Positions 34,608 through 44,209 of a DNA stretch of 64,000 nt are shown here, one piece after another. The notes under the pieces were generated by a model. That model was not told where the DNA came from and did no database searches. It saw nothing but the letters and a program-made list of their open reading frames with translations. The stretch is from Polaribacter sp. WD7 (lineage in GTDB: Bacteria; Bacteroidota; Bacteroidia; Flavobacteriales; Flavobacteriaceae), in assembly GCF_003335085.1 (NCBI RefSeq), contig NZ_QPEJ01000017.1:372001-436000 (forward strand). Reading direction: 5' to 3'. Position 1 is the stretch's first letter, and each line of letters opens with the position of its first letter. A program made the position numbers and the translations under genes.

Positions 34608-37055
34608 GTGAAAAAACTCTTATTACTATTTATCTTTTTTCCCCTATTTATATTTTCTCAAAAAACAACACTTTTAAAAGGAAGCGTAAAAAATAAAAAC
34701 AATGAACCTATAGAAGGTGTTTCTATAAGTTATAAACAATCTGGAACTACTTCAGATGAAAATGGAAGATACCAATTACGTATTCCGTTTAAAGAAGAAA
34801 TATCATTAAAATTTAGTCATATATCATACAGAACAACAACTAGAAACATTACTGCAAAAAGCAGAAATGGTATCCGATTGAGTGTAACCTTAATTTCAAA
34901 AACAGAAGAATTAGAAGAAATTATTGTTAGAGATAGAAAAAAAGAAGCTCAAGGGTTACAAAACATCAATATAAAAACAGTAAAAAATACAGTGGGTGCA
35001 AATGCTGGTGTAGAAAATGTTTTAATGACCTTGCCTGGAGTAAGTAATAACAACGAGCTAAGTACTCAATACAATGTAAGAGGTGGTAATTTTGATGAAA
35101 ATTTGGTTTACGTAAACGGAATTCAAGTATACAGACCTTTTTTAATACGATCAGGACAGCAAGAAGGCTTAAGTTTTATAAATCCTAATATGGTACAGAA
35201 TATTAACTTTTCTGCAGGAGGTTTTCAAGCTAAATATGGAGATAGATTGTCATCTGTACTAGATATTACTTATAGAAAACCAAAAGAGGTTGCTACAAGC
35301 ATTGAAGGTAGCCTTTTAGGTGGAAGTATTACGTTTGAAGCACCCATTATAGAAGACAAACTTACTGCTATAAGTAGTTTTAGATACAGAGACAATAGTT
35401 TATTTGTAAATAGCAAGCAGATAGAAACCAATTTTAGACCCACTTTTATAGATTTTCAAACCTTTTTATCATACAATGCTTCAGACCGTTTAAGGTTCAA
35501 TTTACTAAGTAACTTTTCTATAAACAGTTATAATTTTCAACCAATCTCTAGAAGAACTAGGTTTGGTACTGTTGCCAACCCTTTAGAGTTAACTGTATTT
35601 TATACAGGACAAGAAGAAGATAATTATTTAACCTTATTTGGAGCATTTTCTACAGAGTTTGAAGTTAATGATAAACTCATACTTACAGGAACAGTATCTA
35701 GATACAACACACAAGAAGAAGAACATTTTGATATTGGAGCTACCTATAATCTTGGTGAGGTAGATACCAATATAGGTTCTGAAAACTTTGGTGATGTAGA
35801 GTTTTCTCAAGGAATAGGTTCTCAACTAAATCATGCACGTAATGATCTTGATGCGCTTATTACAAATGCTGAGATAAGAGGAAAATACAAATCTAATAGA
35901 TTACAGTTTGAATTTGGAGCTAAACTTCAAAAAGAAGATATAAGAGATCGTATAAGGGAGTGGGAAATCATAGACTCATTGGGGTTTTCTACAAGACCTC
36001 CAGGTTTTGCTACTAACAACCAACCTTTTGAACCTTTTGCAGGTCCCATTGTTCCGTTTCAAAATATTAGAACAGAAAATAACATTCAAATTAACAGAAT
36101 TTCTGGTTTTGCTCAATTTAATGAAAGACTATTTTGGGGAGATAATGAGGTTTGGTATAATGTAGGAGTTAGAGCTCATAATTGGAGAGTAAGCGGAAAC
36201 GGTCTAAACTCTAAAAGTCAAACAATTATTAGTCCTAGAGCTCAATTTGCTATAAAACCAAATTGGCATAAAGACATGCTTTTTAGGGCTTCTGGTGGTT
36301 GGTATTCTCAGCCTCCTTCTTATAGAGAACTAAGAGATTTTGATGGTAATATTAATGTAGATCTTAAAGCACAAAGATCTATTCATTTAGTACTTGGTAT
36401 GGACTATAGTTTTGAAATGTGGGGCAGACCATTTAAGCTCACTGCAGAAGCCTATTACAAAGATCTTTCTAACGTAAATACATACACTGTAGATAATGTA
36501 AGAATTAGATATAGAGCTAATAATAATGCTACCGCTTATGCAAACGGAATTGACGTTCGTTTAAACGGAGAGTTTGTTCCGGGTAGTGATAGTTGGGTAA
36601 GTATTGGCTACTTAAAAACAGAAGAAAACCAAGACAATAGAGGTAATATTTCTAGACCCACAGATCAGCGTTTTAAGTTTGCTATTTTGTTTCAAGACTA
36701 TGTACCAAATTTGCCAAATCTTAAAGCGTATTTAAATTTGGTTTATAACTCTGGTGTTCCTGGAGGCTCTCCTGCATATGCAGATGTTTATGATTTTCAA
36801 AACAGACTTAGAGATTATAGAAGAGCAGATATTGGTGTATCATACATATTTACAGATGTAAATAAGCAATATAAAACAGGTTTCTTATCTAAATTTAGAG
36901 AATTAAGTGCTGGTTTAGAATTATTTAATATGTTTGATATCCAAAATGCAATTACCAATACTTGGGTAAGAGATTCTTTTTCTAAAAGACAATTTGGTAT
37001 TCCTAACTTTTTAACAGGTAGAATTTTAAACTTTAAATTAGCTATGAAGCTATAA
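34608..37055 (+). CDS. TonB-dependent outer-membrane receptor, CarboxypepD_reg-like N-terminus
   Basis: An 815-residue outer-membrane receptor starting at GTG 34608. A signal peptide (KKLLLLFIFFPLFIFSQ) is followed by a carboxypeptidase-regulatory-like domain (residues about 24-100), then the plug (about 115-225) with STQYNVRGGNFDENLVYVNG and FSAGGFQAKYGDRLSSVLD. The remaining ~590 residues are the 22-strand barrel, ending in a C-terminal strand KLAMKL. No SusD partner is adjacent, so it is not a typical glycan-utilisation pair. The ligand is unknown. It directly follows the M23 peptidase. Confidence 0.92.
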   Translation: MKKLLLLFIFFPLFIFSQKTTLLKGSVKNKNNEPIEGVSISYKQSGTTSDENGRYQLRIPFKEEISLKFSHISYRTTTRNITAKSRNGIRLSVTLISKTEELEEIIVRDRKKEAQGLQNINIKTVKNTVGANAGVENVLMTLPGVSNNNELSTQYNVRGGNFDENLVYVNGIQVYRPFLIRSGQQEGLSFINPNMVQNINFSAGGFQAKYGDRLSSVLDITYRKPKEVATSIEGSLLGGSITFEAPIIEDKLTAISSFRYRDNSLFVNSKQIETNFRPTFIDFQTFLSYNASDRLRFNLLSNFSINSYNFQPISRRTRFGTVANPLELTVFYTGQEEDNYLTLFGAFSTEFEVNDKLILTGTVSRYNTQEEEHFDIGATYNLGEVDTNIGSENFGDVEFSQGIGSQLNHARNDLDALITNAEIRGKYKSNRLQFEFGAKLQKEDIRDRIREWEIIDSLGFSTRPPGFATNNQPFEPFAGPIVPFQNIRTENNIQINRISGFAQFNERLFWGDNEVWYNVGVRAHNWRVSGNGLNSKSQTIISPRAQFAIKPNWHKDMLFRASGGWYSQPPSYRELRDFDGNINVDLKAQRSIHLVLGMDYSFEMWGRPFKLTAEAYYKDLSNVNTYTVDNVRIRYRANNNATAYANGIDVRLNGEFVPGSDSWVSIGYLKTEENQDNRGNISRPTDQRFKFAILFQDYVPNLPNLKAYLNLVYNSGVPGGSPAYADVYDFQNRLRDYRRADIGVSYIFTDVNKQYKTGFLSKFRELSAGLELFNMFDIQNAITNTWVRDSFSKRQFGIPNFLTGRILNFKLAMKL

Positions 37056-37088
37056 AAAAACGAGTCCACTTAAAAAGTGACTCGTTTC
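37056..37088. terminator. Convergent terminator after the receptor gene and bcp
   Basis: ACGAGTCCACTT and AAGTGACTCGT pair around AAA with one bulged base. T-rich or A-rich flanks on both sides suit the convergent genes. Confidence 0.75.
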
Positions 37089-37117
37089 TATTCTTTATCA
37101 AATTATTTTTGGCGTTC

Positions 37118-37567
37118 CTATAAAATTTGTGCCGCGTGATCTTTTGTTTTTACTTTGGTAATCACATCCTCTATTACGCCATTTTCGTCAATAATAAAAG
37201 TAGTTCTATGAATTCCATCATATTCGCGTCCCATAAACTTTTTTGGACCCCAAACATGAAACGCTTCAATGACGGTTTTATCTTCATCCGCTAAAAGCGG
37301 ATAAGGCAACTCATATTTATTTTTGAAATTTTGTTGTCTTTTAGCAGAGTCTGCACTCACCCCTAAAACATCATACCCTTTAGACAAAAATGAGGCGTAA
37401 TTATCACTCAAATTACAAGCTTCAGCCGTACAACCAGGTGTGCTTGCCTTTGGGTAAAAGAATAAAACTAATTTTTTACCTGCATAATCTGATAATCGTA
37501 TGGTATTACCTTCTTGATCTTTAGCTTCAAATTGTGGAGCCTTATCTCCTTTTTGTAGTGATGTCAT
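37118..37567 (-). CDS. bcp: Thioredoxin-dependent peroxiredoxin (BCP type)
   Basis: A 149-residue peroxiredoxin that reduces hydroperoxides. FFYPKASTPGCTAEACNLSD holds the peroxidatic cysteine and a second cysteine five residues later, the atypical 2-Cys arrangement of BCP. The start is set at the ATG at 37567 because the family begins MTxLxxGDKAP. An earlier frame opening at 37600 falls inside the predicted -10 element. Confidence 0.94.
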   Translation of the reverse strand: MTSLQKGDKAPQFEAKDQEGNTIRLSDYAGKKLVLFFYPKASTPGCTAEACNLSDNYASFLSKGYDVLGVSADSAKRQQNFKNKYELPYPLLADEDKTVIEAFHVWGPKKFMGREYDGIHRTTFIIDENGVIEDVITKVKTKDHAAQIL

Positions 37568-37597
37568 TTTGTTATATTTATTTAAATAATTACTAAA

Positions 37598-37605
37598 CAA
37601 AAATA
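37598..37605 (-). promoter_or_regulatory. Predicted -10 element of bcp
   Basis: TATTTTTG on the minus strand fits TAnnTTTG and lies 30 bases before the chosen bcp start at 37567. Confidence 0.45.
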
Positions 37606-37665
37606 CAATAATGAATATTTTAATGAAATTAGATTGTTATTTTTGTTATTTAATTAACATTATAG

Positions 37666-38325
37666 ATGAATAAACAAGAAAAGGTGCAATTTGTGGTAGA
37701 TACACTTCAAAAATTGTATCCAGAAATTCCAATTCCTTTAGATCATAAAGACCCCTTTACCCTACTGGTGGCTGTTTTATTGTCTGCTCAATGTACAGAT
37801 GTTAGAGTAAATCAAATTACACCTGTTTTATTCGCTAAAGCGGATAATCCTTTTGATATGGTAAAAATGTCTGTTGATGAAATTAAAGAAATTATTAGAC
37901 CTTGTGGTTTGTCTCCTATGAAAAGTAAAGGAATTTACGGTTTGTCTAAAATTTTAATTGAAAAATACGATGGAAAAGTGCCTCAATCTTTTGAAGGTTT
38001 AGAAGAACTACCCGCAGTTGGTCATAAAACCGCAAGTGTGGTTATGAGTCAAGCTTTTGGTGTGCCTGCTTTTCCTGTAGATACGCATATTCATAGATTA
38101 TTGTATCGTTGGAATTTATCTAACGGCAAAAGTGTTGCTCAAACTGAAAAAGATGCAAAGCGATTATTTCCCAGAGAATTATGGAATGATTTACATTTGC
38201 AAATTATTTGGTATGGAAGGGAATATTCTCCTGCAAGAGGTTGGGATATAGACAAAGATATCATCACAAAAACTATTGGCAGAAAGACTGTTTTGAACGA
38301 TTATTACAAAACAAAAAAAGCGTAA
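37666..38325 (+). CDS. nth: Endonuclease III without the Fe-S cluster cysteines
   Basis: A 219-residue DNA glycosylase/AP lyase for oxidised pyrimidines. The helix-hairpin-helix motif LPAVGHKTASVV carries the catalytic lysine K121 and VDTHIHR carries the catalytic aspartate D139, matching K120 and D138 of E. coli. The usual C-terminal four-cysteine loop (C-x6-C-x2-C-x5-C) is absent: after RELWNDLHLQIIWYGREYSP there is no cysteine at all. The chain is nearly the same length as normal, so this is a cluster-less variant, not a truncation. A possible -10 element TATTTTTG lies at 37638-37645. Confidence 0.93.
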   Translation: MNKQEKVQFVVDTLQKLYPEIPIPLDHKDPFTLLVAVLLSAQCTDVRVNQITPVLFAKADNPFDMVKMSVDEIKEIIRPCGLSPMKSKGIYGLSKILIEKYDGKVPQSFEGLEELPAVGHKTASVVMSQAFGVPAFPVDTHIHRLLYRWNLSNGKSVAQTEKDAKRLFPRELWNDLHLQIIWYGREYSPARGWDIDKDIITKTIGRKTVLNDYYKTKKA

Positions 38326-38340
38326 TTAAACGCTTTTTTT
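38313..38340 (+). terminator. Rho-independent terminator of nth
   Basis: AAAAAAAGCG and CGCTTTTTTT pair around an 8-base loop containing the nth stop codon. The trailing T-run completes a terminator that can work in both directions. Confidence 0.75.
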
Positions 38341-38357
38341 ATTCTATAATTATCTTT

Positions 38358-38981
38358 TTAGTTAGGTATAGCTTTACCAATTAAAGTATCTCCTTCAATA
38401 ATCTCAAAAGTTTTGTTTATTTGAGCGCTATCGTGCAAAACTCTTACTAAGGTCTGGGCTACATCAGCTCTACTAATTTCACCTCTTTCTTGTAATTTTT
38501 TACTCAATTTAATTTTACCTTTTGCTTCATTATTAGTCAAAGATCCTGGCCTTACAATAGAAAAAGGTATGTTACTTTTTTTCAAATACTCATCAGCATT
38601 CTGTTTTGCTTTTAAATATTCTTGTAAATCCTCTGCTTGCTCTGGTGCATCTGCCCCCATAGAACTTAACATTACAAACTTTTTAATATTATTTTTCTCA
38701 CTTTCCTTAATTAGCTTTTTTGCCCCTTCTTGATCTACTTCTTTTACTTTTTTTCCACCAGAACCTGCTGCAAAAATAACTTTATCAATTGCTGAAAAAG
38801 CATGAGATACATCTTGTTCTAAATCTGCGAGCACTGTCTCAATTTTCTTTTCCTCAAATTGCTTAATTTGTTCTTCCTTTCTAACCATAGCAACTGGAGT
38901 AAAGTACTGTGAAGTTGCTAATAAATCTACTATTTTCTTACCTGTTGTGCCATTTGCACCTGCTATTAATATTTTTTCCAT
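38358..38981 (-). CDS. NAD(P)-binding SDR-like protein
   Basis: A 207-residue Rossmann-fold protein of the atypical SDR (NAD(P)H-binding, YwnB/BVR-B-like) group. ILIAGANGTTGKKIVDLL is the dinucleotide loop, VIFAAGSGGKK and FVMLSSMGADAPEQ match the middle motifs, and FSIVRPGSL is near the substrate site. The ATG at 38981 is preferred over a TTG two codons upstream. The substrate is unknown. Confidence 0.85.
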   Translation of the reverse strand: MEKILIAGANGTTGKKIVDLLATSQYFTPVAMVRKEEQIKQFEEKKIETVLADLEQDVSHAFSAIDKVIFAAGSGGKKVKEVDQEGAKKLIKESEKNNIKKFVMLSSMGADAPEQAEDLQEYLKAKQNADEYLKKSNIPFSIVRPGSLTNNEAKGKIKLSKKLQERGEISRADVAQTLVRVLHDSAQINKTFEIIEGDTLIGKAIPN

Positions 38982-39094
38982 GCTCAAATGTAAGCTGTAC
39001 TAATAAATTTAATTAGCTGAAATGATAGAGAGATTAATCCGTTTGAAATTTTTGATTATAATATGTGCGTAGTATAAGAAAAAGATATAACATA

Positions 39095-39125
39095 AAAAAA
39101 GCCTCAACATATGTTGAAGCTTTTT
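39095..39125 (-). terminator. Terminator after the small gene downstream of the sigma factor
   Basis: On the minus strand GCTTCAACAT and ATGTTGAGGC pair almost perfectly, followed by a run of seven T. Confidence 0.8.
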
Positions 39126-39131
39126 CCACTC

Positions 39132-39275
39132 TTAATTCAAATTCAATTCAATGAAATCTTCTGATTTGGTTTTTACAATAGTTAGCGATTTGGAAAAATC
39201 AATCAAAAGTTGAACTGTTTCTTGTTTTGGTTGCATCTGAATTTCAGACGACTTTCTTGAGTAAAGTTGCATCAT
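39132..39275 (-). CDS. Small 47-residue protein downstream of ECF sigma factor
   Basis: A short frame that starts with two ATG codons (39275) and ends at TAA (39132). The product is charged and hydrophilic: QLYSRKSSEIQMQPKQET, then LLIDFSKSLTIVKTKSED. It has no signal peptide or membrane helix. It lies 57 bases after the sigma gene with its own terminator immediately beyond, so it appears to be the second gene of that transcript. Similar small proteins may be conserved beside this sigma factor in Flavobacteriaceae, but I cannot check. A role as modulator of the sigma factor is only a hypothesis. Confidence 0.65.
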   Translation of the reverse strand: MMQLYSRKSSEIQMQPKQETVQLLIDFSKSLTIVKTKSEDFIELNLN

Positions 39276-39332
39276 ATAGTTTGTTTAATCTATTGGTTAT
39301 AAACTTTTAACGATGTTTTTTTTACTTTATTG

Positions 39333-39920
39333 TTAATTTACTAAAATAATTTTATGTTTCTCTATTAATTTACGCATATTAATTAAAGCATAACGCATTC
39401 TGCCTAATGCAGTATTAATGCTCACTCCAGTATTTTCACTAATCTCTTTAAAACTCATATCTTTATACATACGCATAATTAGTACTTCTTTTTGCTCTTG
39501 AGGCAACTCTTCTACCAATTCTCTAACGTCTGTATAAATCTGTTCTTTTATAATCTGTTTTTCTGCATTTAAATTTCCATCACTTAAAACTGAAAAAATA
39601 TCAAAATCATCAGTAGTTTTAAAAGAAGGCATTCTATTAGTTTTTCTAAAATAATCGATTACCAAATTATGAGCAATGCGCATAACCCAGGGCAAAAACT
39701 TACCTTCTTCATTATAATTTCCTTTTTTAAGAGTTCTAATTACCTTAATAAAAGTCTCTTGAAAAATATCTTCTGTAATATCTTTATCTTGTACTTTACT
39801 ATAAATAAAGCTGAACAATCTCTGTTGATGTCTCTTTATTAAAATCTCTAAAGAAGACTCTTTTCCTTGTATATACGTACTTATTAAAGTACTGTCTGTG
39901 ATTATATTTTTACGCATCAT
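39333..39920 (-). CDS. ECF-type RNA polymerase sigma factor
   Basis: A 195-residue sigma-70 family factor with only regions 2 and 4. Region 2 (about 20-90) includes LEILIKRHQQRLFSFIYSKV, DITEDIFQETFIKV and WVMRIAHNLVIDYFR. Region 4 (about 130-190) includes LPQEQKEVLIMRMYKDMSFK and ISENTGVSINTALGRMRYAL, a helix-turn-helix that reads the -35 sequence. No anti-sigma membrane gene is adjacent, unlike many FecI-type pairs; the small 47-residue gene follows instead. An inverted repeat just upstream may control it. Confidence 0.92.
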   Translation of the reverse strand: MMRKNIITDSTLISTYIQGKESSLEILIKRHQQRLFSFIYSKVQDKDITEDIFQETFIKVIRTLKKGNYNEEGKFLPWVMRIAHNLVIDYFRKTNRMPSFKTTDDFDIFSVLSDGNLNAEKQIIKEQIYTDVRELVEELPQEQKEVLIMRMYKDMSFKEISENTGVSINTALGRMRYALINMRKLIEKHKIILVN

Positions 39921-39931
39921 AACTACTTTTT

Positions 39932-39950
39932 AAAGAACTAGTGGTTCTTT
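39932..39950. promoter_or_regulatory. Inverted repeat in the sigma factor leader
   Basis: AAAGAAC and GTTCTTT form perfect 7-base arms around a 5-base spacer, 11 bases before the sigma factor ATG. It could be an operator or a leader hairpin. Confidence 0.35.
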
Positions 39951-40135
39951 TATATATTATTTTTTAATAATGTTTAAAGTAGTTTTTTACTATAAGCGTC
40001 TTGTATTGTAGTGTTTATATACATCAAATATGATTATTATTTTTTAATTTCACAAATATTTTAACAAATTTTACGTTTATTACTTTTTCAGGTCCTTAAA
40101 AAAAGCAGTATTTTTAAAACTTATATTTTTTGTGA

Positions 40136-42928
40136 ATGAAGACTGATATTACTACTGTAAACCCCAAAGAAAACATTATAATTAAAGGAGCTAAACTCCA
40201 CAATTTAAAAAACATAGATGTTGTAATTCCAAGAAATAAACTTGTAGTTATTACAGGGCTTTCTGGCTCAGGAAAGTCGTCTTTAGCTTTTGACACCTTA
40301 TATGCAGAAGGACAAAGACGTTATGTAGAAAGTCTATCTTCTTATGCGCGTCAATTTTTAGGGAAACTTAACAAACCAAAAGTAGATTATATTAAAGGTA
40401 TTGCACCTGCTATAGCTATAGAACAAAAAGTAAACTCTACAAACCCTCGTTCTACAGTGGGTACTTCTACAGAAATTTATGATTATATAAAGTTGTTATT
40501 TGCAAGAATAGGAAAAACCTACTCTCCTATTTCTGGTAAAGAAGTAAAAAAAGATACCGTTTCTGATGTAGTAAATTTTGTTAAAAAATTTAAAGAACGG
40601 TCAAAACTTTTATTGCTAGCTCCAATTACAATTGATGAAAATAGAGACTTAAAGACTGTTCTACAAGTTTTAGAACAACAAGGATACGCTCGTTTAAAAT
40701 GGAAAGAAACCATATACAGGCTCAATGATTTTCCTCAAGAAGATTACAGCAATGAAGCGTTGTTTTTAGTAGTTGACAGGGTTATTACAAAAAACGAGGA
40801 AGATTTTTACAATAGATTAGCAGACGCCATTCAAACTGCTTTTTTTGAAGGTAAAGGAGTTTGTTTCATTCAAGATTTAGAACATAATAAAGTTACTGAG
40901 TTTAGTAATAAATTTGAATTGGATGGTATTTCATTTTTAGAACCCAACACACATTTGTTTAGTTTTAACAATCCTTATGGTGCTTGCCCTACCTGCGAAG
41001 GTTATGGAAATGTAATTGGTATTGATGAAGATTTAGTAATACCAAATACAGGTTTGTCTATTTTTGAAGATTGTATTTTTCCCTTCAAAACACCATCTTA
41101 TATTCATTATAAAGAAGATTTAATTGCTGTAGCCTATAAATATGATATCCCCATTCATAAACCTTGGTTTGAATTGACAGAAAAACAACAAGAGTTGGTC
41201 TGGAACGGCAATAAAGCTTTCAATGGAATACATCATTTTTTTAATGCTTTAGAAGAAAAAAGTTACAAAATACAAAACCGCGTAATGCTTTCTCGATATC
41301 GAGGAAAAACAAAATGTACCACCTGTAATGGCAAACGTTTACGTGAAGAAACCAATTATGTAAAGATCAATAGAAAGACCATTTCAGATTTGGTAACACA
41401 ACCCTTAGATGAACTAACTCTTTTCTTTAAAAACATAAAACTAAACCAATACGAAGAAAAAATAGGCAAAAGATTATTGACAGAAATTAATAATAGATTG
41501 CAATTTTTAAATGATGTAGGTTTATCTTATTTAACATTAAACAGAACATCTAATACACTTTCAGGGGGTGAAAGTCAGCGAATTAACTTAGCAACTTCTT
41601 TAGGAAGTTCTTTAGTTGGCTCTATGTATATTTTAGATGAGCCTAGTATTGGGTTGCATCCAAAAGACTCTGAACGGTTGATTGGAGTTCTTAAAAATCT
41701 TAGAGATTTAGGCAACACTGTTGTGGTTGTAGAGCATGATGAAGATATCATGAAAGAAGCAGACTACATCATAGATATTGGACCTGAAGCAGGAACTTAT
41801 GGAGGAAACGTGGTTGCTGAAGGAACCTATAAAGAGATTTTAGATTCAGACTCTTTAACAGCTAAATATTTAAACGAAGAATTAAAAATTGAAGTACCTA
41901 CAAAACGCAGGTCATCTAAAAATAGTATTCAAATAATTGGCGCTAGAGAACACAATCTCAAAAATATAGATGTACATTTTCCTTTACATTGTTTGTCTGT
42001 AATTACAGGAGTTTCTGGTTCTGGAAAAAGCACTTTAGTTAAAAAAATATTGTATCCATCAATGCAAAAAAAATTATTGGGTTATGGAGATAAAATTGGT
42101 CAGCATACGGCTGTTAAAGGTAGTTTTGACACCTTAAAACATGTAGAATTTATTGATCAAAACCCTATTGGACGTTCTTCTCGTTCTAACCCTGTTACCT
42201 ATATTAAAGCCTATGATGATATTCGTGCGTTGTTTTCAAATCAAAAGTTATCAAAAATAAGAAACTACAAACCCAAACATTTTTCTTTTAATGTAGAAGG
42301 CGGACGCTGTGAGGTATGTAAGGGTGAAGGTGAAGTTACTATAGAGATGCAATTTATGGCAGATGTGCATTTAGAATGTGAGACTTGTAACGGAAAACGA
42401 TTTAAAAAAGAAGTATTGGAAGTTAAGTTTGATGAAAAGTCTATTGATGATATACTAAACTTAACCATTGATGATGCTGTTGCTTTTTTCTCTGAGAACT
42501 TAGTTCCTAAAATAGCCAACAAACTAAAACCACTCCAAGATGTAGGTTTAGGCTATGTTACTTTAGGGCAATCGTCATCAACACTTTCTGGTGGAGAAGC
42601 GCAGAGAATAAAACTTGCTTCTTTTTTAGTAAAAGGTAACACAAAAGATAAAGCCTTATTTATTTTTGATGAACCCACAACGGGTTTACATTTTCATGAT
42701 ATTAAAAAATTATTGGCTAGTTTTAATGCCTTGATTGAACGCGGACATTCTATAATTGTGATAGAGCATAATATTGAATTGATAAAGTGTGCAGATTATA
42801 TAGTAGATTTAGGTCTTGAAGGGGGTAAAAAAGGCGGACAGCTAATTTTTGAAGGTACCCCAGAAGATTTGGCTAGAAACAAGAAATCCTATACTGCTAA
42901 ATATTTAAAAGATAAGTTGAAGTTTTAA
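40136..42928 (+). CDS. uvrA: Excinuclease ABC subunit A
   Basis: A 930-residue DNA damage sensor of nucleotide excision repair. Two ABC modules are seen: Walker [10 protein letters not shown] at 41-49 and GVSGSGKST in the second half, with signatures [12 protein letters not shown] and [12 protein letters not shown]. Cysteine motifs [24 protein letters not shown] and CETCNGKR mark the zinc modules. The length agrees with typical UvrA (about 940). It is followed 10 bases later by a membrane-protein gene, which may be read from the same transcript. Confidence 0.97.
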   Translation: MKTDITTVNPKENIIIKGAKLHNLKNIDVVIPRNKLVVITGLSGSGKSSLAFDTLYAEGQRRYVESLSSYARQFLGKLNKPKVDYIKGIAPAIAIEQKVNSTNPRSTVGTSTEIYDYIKLLFARIGKTYSPISGKEVKKDTVSDVVNFVKKFKERSKLLLLAPITIDENRDLKTVLQVLEQQGYARLKWKETIYRLNDFPQEDYSNEALFLVVDRVITKNEEDFYNRLADAIQTAFFEGKGVCFIQDLEHNKVTEFSNKFELDGISFLEPNTHLFSFNNPYGACPTCEGYGNVIGIDEDLVIPNTGLSIFEDCIFPFKTPSYIHYKEDLIAVAYKYDIPIHKPWFELTEKQQELVWNGNKAFNGIHHFFNALEEKSYKIQNRVMLSRYRGKTKCTTCNGKRLREETNYVKINRKTISDLVTQPLDELTLFFKNIKLNQYEEKIGKRLLTEINNRLQFLNDVGLSYLTLNRTSNTLSGGESQRINLATSLGSSLVGSMYILDEPSIGLHPKDSERLIGVLKNLRDLGNTVVVVEHDEDIMKEADYIIDIGPEAGTYGGNVVAEGTYKEILDSDSLTAKYLNEELKIEVPTKRRSSKNSIQIIGAREHNLKNIDVHFPLHCLSVITGVSGSGKSTLVKKILYPSMQKKLLGYGDKIGQHTAVKGSFDTLKHVEFIDQNPIGRSSRSNPVTYIKAYDDIRALFSNQKLSKIRNYKPKHFSFNVEGGRCEVCKGEGEVTIEMQFMADVHLECETCNGKRFKKEVLEVKFDEKSIDDILNLTIDDAVAFFSENLVPKIANKLKPLQDVGLGYVTLGQSSSTLSGGEAQRIKLASFLVKGNTKDKALFIFDEPTTGLHFHDIKKLLASFNALIERGHSIIVIEHNIELIKCADYIVDLGLEGGKKGGQLIFEGTPEDLARNKKSYTAKYLKDKLKF

Positions 42929-42938
42929 ACTTTTATAC

Positions 42939-44096
42939 ATGGAAAAAATTTGGGCAAAACTTACAGATTTAACGGACAAACAAAAAGTCAATTGGGTTAG
43001 AATTATTGCAATTTTAGCGGTTTTAGTACTCATGGTTTACGCTCCAAAACTATGGATATCTACCAAAACTTTTCCAATTGTTCCTTTATTTGATTGGTTA
43101 CCAACACCAACGTCTCCTGTAGATTATATTTTAGGCGGCTTCTTTTTTGTAATTCAAATAATTTATATTTTTCAAAATAAACGGTGGCAAGGTATTCTTA
43201 TAGTGTTGCTTTATTTGTATTTGGCCTTTGTAGATCAAAATAGACTACAGCCTTATTTTTATCAGAGTTTTTTAACCATTTTTGCTATAGAAATTTTTAG
43301 AAAAAGAGCACATCAAAGAAAGGTACTCTATGCTGTTATTTTAGTTTTTTTTGCAACGTATTTTTGGAGTGGAATTCAAAAAGTAAATTATGATTTTTAC
43401 ATTCAATGGTTAAGTGCTTTAAATAAACATTTTAGTTGTGTAGACACTTCTGCAAATGCGCTAATTTGTTTGCCTCAATGGTTTTTAGAAATGTTTACCT
43501 ACGCAGTACCTTGGCTAGAAGCATCTATGGGCATTTTATTATTATTTAATACAACCAGAAAAATTGGTGTACTCTTTATACTTTCTATGCATTGTGTTAT
43601 TACCTTTTTATTGTTTTATTTAGGTTATGGATACAATGTTGTGCCTTGGAATATTCAAAACATGTTTTCTGTCATCATTATATTTTGGACCTTAAAAACT
43701 TACAACCCTCTTGAATTTTTCTTGAAATACTTTAATAAACAAAAAGTAGCAATGTTAATTTTTACAGTTTGCTTACCTTTTGCTAATAATCAAACAGGGT
43801 TTTATGATAGCTTACTGTCTTTTCATTTTTTTACAGCAGATTTAAATTACTACAATGTTTTTGTTAATGAAGAGCTAGAAGAAAAACTTCCTGAACACAT
43901 TCAAGACTTTTTTCGTTTTAAAAACGGTAAAACGTATATTAATATGAATGAATGGGCTCAGTACGATAACAAGGTCTTATTTTATCCTGAAGAAAGGATA
44001 ATCTTATTTATGGATGATTATTTACGCTCTTTTGCAGATGATCCTTCTAAAAAAGAATTGACGGAATTGGTTATTTATAATCACGAATATGATTAG
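42939..44096 (+). CDS. HTTM-like polytopic membrane protein of unknown function
   Basis: A 385-residue inner-membrane protein with about eight hydrophobic segments. It begins with WVRIIAILAVLVLMVYAPKL and continues through GGFFFVIQIIYIF and FFATYFWSGIQKVNYDFYIQ. PWLEASMGILLLFNTTRKIG and YGYNVVPWNIQNMFSVIIIF resemble the HTTM/vitamin K-dependent carboxylase-related membrane fold. The C-terminal ~90 residues are soluble. It directly follows uvrA, which is probably read-through rather than shared function. I assign no activity. Confidence 0.75.
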   Translation: MEKIWAKLTDLTDKQKVNWVRIIAILAVLVLMVYAPKLWISTKTFPIVPLFDWLPTPTSPVDYILGGFFFVIQIIYIFQNKRWQGILIVLLYLYLAFVDQNRLQPYFYQSFLTIFAIEIFRKRAHQRKVLYAVILVFFATYFWSGIQKVNYDFYIQWLSALNKHFSCVDTSANALICLPQWFLEMFTYAVPWLEASMGILLLFNTTRKIGVLFILSMHCVITFLLFYLGYGYNVVPWNIQNMFSVIIIFWTLKTYNPLEFFLKYFNKQKVAMLIFTVCLPFANNQTGFYDSLLSFHFFTADLNYYNVFVNEELEEKLPEHIQDFFRFKNGKTYINMNEWAQYDNKVLFYPEERIILFMDDYLRSFADDPSKKELTELVIYNHEYD

Positions 44097-44209
44097 TCGT
44101 GTAATTTTTTACGAATTCTAATTCATCTTTAACGAATTCTCATCTCCCTAAAGTTTAGGTTTACTTCTACCCTATTTTTAAGATGTATTAATCATAAAAA
44201 ATAGAAATC

